NCBI GenBank assembly: GCA_002418205.1
Contig: DIDP01000034.1
Location: 1-20,101 of the forward strand
DNA length: 20,101 nucleotides
Reading direction: 5' to 3'
Source: Anaerolineales bacterium UBA5797
GTDB taxonomy: Bacteria > Chloroflexota > Anaerolineae > Anaerolineales > Villigracilaceae
Part shown: positions 15,307 through 20,101 of the stretch, piece after piece
How the letters are laid out: every line of letters begins with the position of its first letter
How positions within the stretch are numbered: the stretch's first letter is position 1
Made by a program: the position numbers and the translations under genes
Notes under the pieces: generated by a model
Database searches by the model: none
Seen by the model: only the letters and a program-made list of their open reading frames with translations
Told to the model about the DNA's origin: nothing

Positions 15307-15457
15307 CGCTATGAGATACGAACGTTCCAGCAACAGTTTCCTGTGCATCGGTGTGCGTGGATTTATCCGCGTGGGGTTCCTCGAATCGCGCCTGCTGCCT
15401 GGATGATCTAGTCCGTTTTATCGTCATGTCACGCCGCAGTCGCCTGCGGCGTTTTTG
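15307..15457 (+). ncRNA. Candidate structured small RNA of about 150 nt (alternatively a 31-codon mini-gene)
   Basis: A discrete unit lies between a strong promoter and a strong terminator. Its ends pair. ATGA-GATA (15311-15318) pairs with TATC-g-TCAT (15420-15427), GAACG (15320-15324) pairs with CGTTT (15414-15418, one G-U), TCCAG (15326-15330) with CTGGA (15399-15403), and CA-x-CAG with CTG-x-TG further in. The 3' strand carries a 10-nt asymmetric bulge (15404-15413). A local hairpin CGTGGA-TTTA-TCCGCG sits at about 15356-15371. The same stretch also holds an ATG at 15311 with 31 codons to a TGA at 15404-15406, without a Shine-Dalgarno. The pairing argues for RNA. Paired ends at this length recall 6S RNA, but I see no conserved 6S sequence. 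Confidence 0.45.
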
Positions 15458-15460
15458 TTT
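15431..15460 (+). terminator. Rho-independent terminator of the small transcript
   Basis: A perfect 9-bp GC-rich stem (ACGCCGCAG / CTGCGGCGT) with a TCGC loop is followed by TTTTGTTT. Confidence 0.88.
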
Positions 15461-15471
15461 AATTTATGCCT

Positions 15472-15583
15472 CGATGGTTGAGTAGACACGAGTGAAACGA
15501 GTGTCGTATCGAAGCCACCGTATAACCAAGAATATTTTTGTTAGTGGTGGTTTCGATACGGGCTTCGCCCTACTCAACCACCG
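15472..15583. repeat. Inverted pair of GGTTGAGTAG...GTATCGAA-CCACC short repeats
   Basis: The left copy (15472-15519) and the right copy (15546-15583, inverted) share the ends GGTTGAGTAG and GTATCGAA(A/G)CCACC. Each copy has its own internal hairpin with a different sequence (GACAC...GTGTC in the left, GGGC-GAA-GCCC in the right). This type of GGTTGAGTAG/CGATAC repeat is seen in intergenic DNA of many bacteria and behaves like a REP/MITE unit. The pair could fold into one large hairpin. It ends 27 bp before the ABC-F start codon, so it makes up the region where that gene's promoter should be. Confidence 0.65.
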
Positions 15584-15610
15584 GGTTATTGATAAAATTT
15601 TGGAGTACAC

Positions 15611-17272
15611 ATGATCTCAATCACAGTTTCAAATGCCACATTAATCCTCGGCGCGCACACCATTTTCCGCGACCTGAGCTGGGAGATCCAGCACGACCAG
15701 AAGATCGGTCTGATCGGTCCCAATGGTGCAGGAAAATCATCCTTGTTTAAGTTGATCATAGAGGAACACACCCACGAAAAAGGAGGGGCGGTCATCCGCG
15801 CCAAGGGTGTGACGGTTGGATATCTTCCCCAGCACCCTGAATTCGATCCGGACCGCACTGCCCTGTCGCTTGCGCTGGATGGGAATCCACGCGTCGCGGA
15901 GATTGACGAGGAACTGAAACGCCTCGAGAAAAAATTGGGCAACCCTGACGTCTACAACAACCCAAAATCGCTCGAACGCGTACTGAATGCGCAGCACAAA
16001 CTATTGGAGGAGTTCGAGTCGCTTGGCGGATTGAACTACGAGTCGCGCGTCCGGGAATTGCTGCGCGGGCTTGGCTTGCCCGAATCGGACTTCGAGAAGC
16101 CGGTCCGCGCCTTGAGCGGCGGGCAGAAGAAACTGATCGGGCTGGCGCGGCTGATGCTGTCCCGTCCGTCCGTGTTACTGCTGGACGAACCAGATAATCA
16201 CCTCGACATGCCCGGAAAGGAATATCTGGAAAAACTCATCAATGCATATCCCGGCGCGGTCGTCATCATTTCGCATGACCGTTACATACTCGACGCGGTC
16301 ACCTCCCACATTGCCGAGATCGAAGACGGCAGGATCACTACCTTCGAAGGCAACTACACCGAATACATCCTGGACAAGGAGGAACGGCTTGCGCGCCAGG
16401 AGGAGTTGTACCGGGTTCAGCAGCGCGAGATCGGGCGGTTGGAAACCGCCATCAAACGCTTTGCCATGTGGGGCAAGGTGTATGACAACGAGAAGTTCGC
16501 CAAAAAAGCCAAGACCATGCAGAAGCGACTCGACAAGATGGACAAGATCGAGAAACCTGTCCTCGAACGCCGGACAATGGGATTGTCCCTCAACGGCTGG
16601 CGCGGATCGAATCAGGTATTGGAATTCGATGGCGTCACTAAGGAATTCTCACATCGCAAAGTGCTCAACAACCTCACCTTCCTCGTCCGTCATGGCGAAC
16701 GCGTGGGGCTGATCGGCGCGAACGGCGCAGGAAAATCCGTACTGCTGCGTTTGATTTTGGAGATGGAACAGCCAACTCATGGTGAGATCAAGATCGGTCC
16801 GAGCGTGAAGGTCGGTTACTATGCGCAAGAACATGAGACATTGGATTTCGACCAGACAGTGATCGATACGGTCCGGTTTGCGGGAAATATGAGCGAGTCA
16901 AATGCGGTCTCGTTTTTGATCCGCTATCTGTTCACCTACCAGCAGGCAACCCAGAAGGTCGGTTCGCTTTCGGGCGGGGAACGAAGCCGTCTGCAACTGG
17001 CTTTACTTGTGCTATCAGGTGCAAATTTCCTGTTGCTCGATGAGCCGACGAACAACCTCGACATCGCCTCCGCCGAGGTGCTGGAAACCGCGCTGGAAGA
17101 CTTCAACGGGACGGTGCTGGTCATTTCCCATGACCGGTATTTTCTGGATCGAACCGTCAACCGCATCTTCGAACTTAAAGATTCGGTCATCACAGAATAT
17201 ATCGGCGGGTATAGCGATTACGCAGCCCAGGCGGAGGTCAATGTGCTCGGAGCGGATCAGATCGCAGCTTAG
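15611..17272 (+). CDS. ABC-F family ATPase (ribosome-associated, Uup/Ettr/resistance-type)
   Basis: This 553-aa soluble protein has two ABC nucleotide-binding domains and no membrane helices, which defines ABC-F. Domain 1: Walker A GPNGAGKSS (36-44), signature LSGGQKK (168), Walker B with D192-E193. Domain 2: Walker A GANGAGKS (369), LSGGERSR (453), LLLDEPTNNLD with D477-E478. Between them lies the charged, coiled-coil-like P-site linker (about 245-325, ERLARQEELYRVQQREIGRL and KFAKKAKTMQKRLDKMDKIE), which in this family reaches into the ribosomal peptidyl transferase area. Both catalytic glutamates are kept. In domain 1 the usual DEPTNHLD reads DEPDNHLD. Start ATG with GGAG 5 nt upstream. 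It could be a translation factor or an antibiotic-protection factor; sequence alone does not decide this. A single-gene unit. Confidence 0.95.
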   Translation: MISITVSNATLILGAHTIFRDLSWEIQHDQKIGLIGPNGAGKSSLFKLIIEEHTHEKGGAVIRAKGVTVGYLPQHPEFDPDRTALSLALDGNPRVAEIDEELKRLEKKLGNPDVYNNPKSLERVLNAQHKLLEEFESLGGLNYESRVRELLRGLGLPESDFEKPVRALSGGQKKLIGLARLMLSRPSVLLLDEPDNHLDMPGKEYLEKLINAYPGAVVIISHDRYILDAVTSHIAEIEDGRITTFEGNYTEYILDKEERLARQEELYRVQQREIGRLETAIKRFAMWGKVYDNEKFAKKAKTMQKRLDKMDKIEKPVLERRTMGLSLNGWRGSNQVLEFDGVTKEFSHRKVLNNLTFLVRHGERVGLIGANGAGKSVLLRLILEMEQPTHGEIKIGPSVKVGYYAQEHETLDFDQTVIDTVRFAGNMSESNAVSFLIRYLFTYQQATQKVGSLSGGERSRLQLALLVLSGANFLLLDEPTNNLDIASAEVLETALEDFNGTVLVISHDRYFLDRTVNRIFELKDSVITEYIGGYSDYAAQAEVNVLGADQIAA

Positions 17273-17280
17273 AAGGAAGC

Positions 17281-17363
17281 GGCGACGCATCCCGGAGGCA
17301 GGTCAGCCATCTGGATGGAACCGGTTGGGTCGCGAATCCGTCCCTTATCAGGGGCGCGTCGCC
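17281..17363 (+). other. Inverted-repeat-bounded segment after the ABC-F gene
   Basis: GGCGACGC (17281-17288) and GCGTCGCC (17356-17363) are perfect inverted arms 83 nt apart. Inside are several short hairpins: GGC/GCC, CAT-CTGG-ATG, the palindrome AACCGGTT, and CCCT-TATC-AGGG (17342-17353). It has no T-run, so it is not a simple terminator. It may be a structured 3' end of the ABC-F mRNA. Confidence 0.3.
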
Positions 17364-17390
17364 CTCCAAAACCCCGAATGTGTTCGATGG

Positions 17391-17396
17391 TATAAT
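17391..17396 (+). promoter_or_regulatory. -10 element of the LysM gene, near-leaderless
   Basis: A perfect TATAAT ends 10 nt before the ATG at 17407. The predicted start is near 17403, leaving a leader of only about 4 nt and no ribosome binding site. No convincing -35 is visible. Confidence 0.55.
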
Positions 17397-17406
17397 TCCC
17401 GCCCGT

Positions 17407-18570
17407 ATGATTCAAGAACCTTCTTCACAGAAAACAAAGGTCTGTCCCACCTGCGGAACGCGCTTGAGCGAGAACGCTACGCGCTGTCTGGTATGCGGGA
17501 CGGAATTAACAGCGAAAGCTGCGCCAAAATCCAAAAAAGCTGAATCGGGGATGCAGGCAAGCCGCATGCCCGAGATCACCCTCAGCCTGCCGGCGGCACT
17601 GGGTGCGTTGTTGATCATTTTGTTGATCGGCGCGGCGGTTGTCTATTTTGGGCTGAGATCGGGCGTGACCGGGACCACGATCACGGAACCGACCGCCGAA
17701 GGGACTGCCACAGCAACTCCCACAACCACACCGACTCCAACGGAAACGCTGCCGCCGACACCCATCCCCACCGAGACGCCATTGCCGCCGTTCGATTATA
17801 CGGTGCGCGCCGGCGATACCTGCGGCGGCATCGCGGTTGCGTTCGGTGTTTCGGTGCAAAGCATCGTCATTTTAAATAACCTGCCTTCAACCTGCATCAT
17901 CTCTGAAGGGCAGGCATTGAAAATCCCCTACCCCACCCCGACCCCTGCGCCACCGCCGACGGATATCCCCAACGAAGCCACGCAAACTGCGCAGGCTTGC
18001 GAAAAGATTTCCTACACGGTTCAGGAAAACGACACCTTATCCAGCATCGCCTTGAACTACAACGTCCCGCAGGACGCGATCAAGTTCTACAACGGTCTCT
18101 CCACGGACAATGTGTTCCTGGGGCAGCCCATCATCATCCCGTTATGTGAACGATTCGCCACGCCGGGACCGACCCCCACTGCGACGCTCCCGCCTCCCTA
18201 CCAGGCTCCGAACCTGCTCCTGCCTGCGGACGGCGCTGCCTTCACCCTGGCAAACGACGTGGTGACATTGCAGTGGGCATCCATCGGCACGTTGCGCGAC
18301 AATGAGCGTTACCAGGTCACGATCGAGGATGTCACCTCCGGGCAGGGACTGCGCATCACGGATTATGTGACGGATACGAAGTACATTGTCCCAACATCCT
18401 TCCGCCCGAATGACAATCTTGCACACGTCATCCGCTGGTGGGTCACGACGGTCCGCCAGAACGGCGTCGACGATCAGGGACAGGCGATCTGGGTTTCGGC
18501 TGGCGCCATCAGCGAAAAGCGCGTCTTTAGCTGGGTGGGCGTGGCAGTTCAAAACACCCCCAACCCATAA
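17407..18570 (+). CDS. Zinc ribbon-TM-LysM-LysM membrane-anchored cell-wall protein
   Basis: This 387-aa protein has a cytoplasmic zinc ribbon at the N-terminus (C13-P-T-C16 and C27-L-V-C30), a basic stretch, one TM helix (~62-83, LGALLIILLIGAAVVYFGL) and a Thr/Pro-rich spacer. Two LysM domains follow: YTVRAGDTCGGIAVAFGVSV ~138-180 and YTVQENDTLSSIALNYNVPQ ~203-247. A second Pro-rich spacer leads to a ~110-residue beta-rich C-terminal domain (PNLLLPADGAAFTLANDVVTLQW onward), like a fibronectin III/immunoglobulin-type fold. LysM modules bind the GlcNAc-MurNAc backbone, so the outside part probably rests on peptidoglycan while the zinc ribbon stays in the cytoplasm. Cys pairs within the LysM modules (DTC...STC) could form disulfides. 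ATG at 17407 is chosen over an upstream GTG at 17380, which would overlap the -10 element. A strong terminator follows. Confidence 0.88.
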   Translation: MIQEPSSQKTKVCPTCGTRLSENATRCLVCGTELTAKAAPKSKKAESGMQASRMPEITLSLPAALGALLIILLIGAAVVYFGLRSGVTGTTITEPTAEGTATATPTTTPTPTETLPPTPIPTETPLPPFDYTVRAGDTCGGIAVAFGVSVQSIVILNNLPSTCIISEGQALKIPYPTPTPAPPPTDIPNEATQTAQACEKISYTVQENDTLSSIALNYNVPQDAIKFYNGLSTDNVFLGQPIIIPLCERFATPGPTPTATLPPPYQAPNLLLPADGAAFTLANDVVTLQWASIGTLRDNERYQVTIEDVTSGQGLRITDYVTDTKYIVPTSFRPNDNLAHVIRWWVTTVRQNGVDDQGQAIWVSAGAISEKRVFSWVGVAVQNTPNP

Positions 18571-18594
18571 CCCGGAAGAAATTGTGTACAAAGG

Positions 18595-18625
18595 TCCCCG
18601 TTGAGCATTCGACGGGGATTTTTTT
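18595..18625 (+). terminator. Rho-independent terminator of the LysM gene
   Basis: A 10-bp stem TCCCCGTTGA/TCGACGGGGA with one wobble pair and a GCAT loop is followed by seven T (18619-18625). It lies 24 nt after the stop codon. Confidence 0.92.
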
Positions 18626-18647
18626 ATATTCTCATCTCCCCGCTCCC

Positions 18648-18675
18648 TTGACAAACCCGGAAATTTGATTAGAAT
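18648..18675 (+). promoter_or_regulatory. Sigma70-type promoter of the ArsR-type regulator gene
   Basis: TTGACA (18648-18653) and TAGAAT (18670-18675) are spaced by 16 bp. The predicted start is near 18682, inside the 42-bp palindrome. The leader would be about 49 nt. Confidence 0.8.
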
Positions 18676-18713
18676 ATTTGCATTATTCAATATATTGAAT
18701 AATGCAAATATTC
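18672..18713. promoter_or_regulatory. 42-bp perfect palindrome, probable autoregulatory operator
   Basis: A perfect dyad centred between 18692 and 18693, with core ATTCAATATATTGAAT, typical in look of ArsR/SmtB operators. Each arm also contains its own GAATA...TATTC dyad, so three overlapping two-fold sites are nested in one. It overlaps the -10 element and the start of transcription, so a bound repressor would block the promoter. Confidence 0.85.
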
Positions 18714-18730
18714 ACAAGTTTGGAGTTCCC

Positions 18731-19822
18731 ATGCCGCCCTTCCCTGTCGTTCTCGAAAAACCCGAAACCAAGGCAGTCATCGTTTCCCTGCTGCCCACCC
18801 AGAACATCTTCGCCAGCATGCTGTTACTGGCAAAAAAAGATGAGGATTCACCCGGCATCCACGAGTGGATTACCCGAACGCGGGCAGGCATGAGCAAAAA
18901 GGAACTAGCAAATCATGAACTCGCCCTGGTCGGTTTTTTCTTTGCGCTCTTCCCGGATGAAGGGGACATCACCTTCCCGGCTTATTTGAATCAACTTGAA
19001 AGGACCGATGCAATCGAACTCAGGGACGAAATGCTGAAATTCTACGCCCACATCGGTCAACCGGAAGACAGTACACCGGATGTGAACTGGGGCGAAGTTT
19101 TGGCATCCGCCGGGAACTATATCAAGTTTCTCCGGACGCGTTTTGCCGCAGAGCATGTGGACGCAAAACTCGAAACGAAAGCCTTTGCGCTTGTGACCGA
19201 CCCCCCGGCTATGAAGGATTTCCTTGTCAGCCACATGAACTGGATCTGGGAGACTCATTTCAAAGCGGAATGGGCGCGCGTGGAACCGATGCTGAAGGAA
19301 TCGGTCCGGGCGTTCAAGTCTGCCGACCTCACCGCCATGTCCCGCATCGATGCCGCGAGATTTGTCACCGGACAGGACTTGAACGACGCAAAATGGTGCC
19401 AGAAACTCGATGATGTGGAACGCGTGGTCTTCATCCCAAATGCCCACATCGGACCCTACATCCACGCCACAGCAATGAACGGGACTCTTCAAGTTGTCTT
19501 TGGCGCGCGCCAGCCCGAAGGTACGACTGAACGCATCCCCGAACTGGACCGGGCTGAGATCGTTGCCAGACTTTCGGCGCTGGCAGACGACACCCGCCTG
19601 CACATCCTGCAACTGGTAGCAGAACGCGGCGAGATCCGCGTACAGGATATCATGGAAGTGACCAACCTGAGTCAGCCAAGCGTATCCCGCTATCTGACCC
19701 AGCTATCAGCCACCGGCTATCTACAGGAAAGGAGAGAAAGTGGAGCAAAAGTTTACATTCTAAATAAAGACCGTATCGAAAAGACGCTCAAGGCAATCAA
19801 CGCCTTTTTATTGGGTCGTTAG
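18731..19822 (+). CDS. Regulator with a large N-terminal domain and C-terminal ArsR-type winged helix
   Basis: This is a 363-aa protein. The ~270-residue N-terminal part is soluble, rich in helices (FLRTRFAAEHVDAKLETKAF, WIWETHFKAEWARVEPMLK), and of unknown ligand. A segment VVFIPNAHIGPYIHATAMNG follows, and then the C-terminal winged helix-turn-helix: IVARLSALADDTRLHILQLV, RVQDIMEVTNLSQPSVSRYLTQL as the recognition part, and ERRESGAKVYILN as the wing. The ArsR-family metal box (ELCVCDL) is absent, so the signal is probably not an ArsR-type metal and is sensed by the N-terminal domain. ATG at 18729+2 (18731) is chosen because GGAG lies 5 nt upstream; the longer frame from 18665 would translate the operator. 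The perfect palindrome over its promoter suggests autorepression. An 80-aa gene follows 28 nt downstream. Confidence 0.88.
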   Translation: MPPFPVVLEKPETKAVIVSLLPTQNIFASMLLLAKKDEDSPGIHEWITRTRAGMSKKELANHELALVGFFFALFPDEGDITFPAYLNQLERTDAIELRDEMLKFYAHIGQPEDSTPDVNWGEVLASAGNYIKFLRTRFAAEHVDAKLETKAFALVTDPPAMKDFLVSHMNWIWETHFKAEWARVEPMLKESVRAFKSADLTAMSRIDAARFVTGQDLNDAKWCQKLDDVERVVFIPNAHIGPYIHATAMNGTLQVVFGARQPEGTTERIPELDRAEIVARLSALADDTRLHILQLVAERGEIRVQDIMEVTNLSQPSVSRYLTQLSATGYLQERRESGAKVYILNKDRIEKTLKAINAFLLGR

Positions 19823-19850
19823 CTGGACCGGTTTTACCAAAGGAGTTCAA

Positions 19851-20093
19851 ATGAATCACTGGCACAACGAGTTTATGGCTGAATATCACCGGCAGGATCT
19901 TATCGAACAAATGGAACAGATCCGGCTCGCCGACCGGACGGTCAAATCCCGTTTGCATCGTCCGGGTTTGTTCGAGGCGACCATGTTCCGGCTTGCCAAC
20001 TGGATGATCGCGACCGGCAGGCGACTTCGCAAGCGCTATGAGATACCTGCCGTAAATTGCAACAATACGACCTCCAGCAGTTTTGCCCACTAA
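19851..20093 (+). CDS. Small basic conserved-looking protein co-transcribed with the ArsR-type regulator
   Basis: This 80-aa protein has a strong ribosome binding site (AAGGAG, 19840-19845, 6-nt spacing). It is helical and charged at the start (EFMAEYHRQDLIEQMEQIRL), has a mildly hydrophobic, possibly amphipathic segment (LFEATMFRLANWMIATGRRL), a basic patch (RRLRKRYEIP) and a Ser/Thr/Asn tail with one Cys. No signal peptide is seen. The amphipathic/basic middle could touch the membrane surface. I do not recognise a family. The 28-nt gap to the regulator and the lack of a terminator between them suggest the same operon and the same operator control, so it is a likely target of, or partner to, that regulator. 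Confidence 0.75.
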   Translation: MNHWHNEFMAEYHRQDLIEQMEQIRLADRTVKSRLHRPGLFEATMFRLANWMIATGRRLRKRYEIPAVNCNNTTSSSFAH

Positions 20094-20101
20094 CCGACAT
20101 T

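Noticed and set aside
17281..17363. tRNA gene
   Set aside because: The arms and length are suggestive, but there is no D-arm, anticodon arm or T-loop in the right places and no N-CCA end.
17380..17406. GTG start for the LysM protein
   Set aside because: The GTG lies upstream of the TATAAT box, so it would not be in the mRNA made from that promoter.
18665..18730. Longer start of the ArsR-type regulator
   Set aside because: It would begin upstream of the predicted start of transcription and translate the operator; GGAG lies just before the ATG at 18731.
18905..19612. 235-aa minus-strand open frame inside the ArsR-type regulator
   Set aside because: It is antisense to a gene with a clear winged helix and strong ribosome binding site, and shows no family resemblance.
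1..20101. CRISPR array, insertion sequence, prophage or toxin-antitoxin system
   Set aside because: No regularly spaced direct repeats, transposase, integrase, phage structural gene or toxin-antitoxin pair could be seen on either strand.

Overview
The window looks like chromosome from a Chloroflexota bacterium, most likely class Anaerolineae. No rRNA marker is present, so this rests on gene style. The clues are secreted proteins with Thr/Pro-rich linkers carrying SH3-like or LysM domains, a pair of FHA proteins beside a SEDS-PBP fusion, an Actinobacteria-like cell-wall locus, and several promoters placed so close to start codons that the mRNAs would be leaderless. Most of the window has an even, moderately high GC content, but the left ~230 bp is clearly AT-richer.

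Layout. (1) 1-3336, minus strand: an envelope-glycan operon with a polytopic membrane protein (possibly GT-C-like), a two-TM GT2 glycosyltransferase and the N-terminus of a GT4 glycosyltransferase that starts with TTG and runs off the left edge. (2) 3426-5804, minus: membrane-bound H+-pyrophosphatase, with the Lys marker of the K+-independent class, divergent from an A-type Fe-S carrier with a Cys-rich tail (5976-6404, plus). Both have near-consensus sigma70-type promoters. (3) 6469-7693, minus: tandem paralogous secreted SH3-like proteins. They are divergent from a double zinc-ribbon protein (7764-8348), and a 16-bp perfect palindrome sits between the two start codons. (4) 8470-13110, plus: FhaA-like, FhaB-like, methylthioadenosine phosphorylase, then an 806-aa fusion of a SEDS glycosyltransferase to a class B PBP-like domain that has lost the recognisable transpeptidase motifs. 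(5) 13202-15058, minus: TypA/BipA, convergent with the previous operon across a shared terminator. (6) 15059-15610: a gene-poor stretch holding a MITE-like repeat, a terminator-like hairpin, two overlapping divergent promoters, a compact structured transcript with its own terminator, and an inverted pair of short dispersed-type repeats. (7) 15611-17272: ABC-F ATPase. (8) 17407-18570: zinc ribbon-TM-LysM2 protein. (9) 18731-20093: a regulator with a C-terminal ArsR-type winged helix, whose promoter carries a 42-bp perfect palindrome, followed by an 80-aa partner protein.

How they fit together. The central theme is the cell envelope: glycan synthesis, peptidoglycan polymerisation under apparent FHA (phosphothreonine) control, and surface proteins with SH3-like or LysM domains. 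Housekeeping genes (pyrophosphatase, Fe-S carrier, MTA salvage, TypA, ABC-F) are interspersed. The strongest candidates for something undescribed are the SEDS-pseudotranspeptidase fusion with its FHA partners, and the small structured transcript at about 15307-15457.
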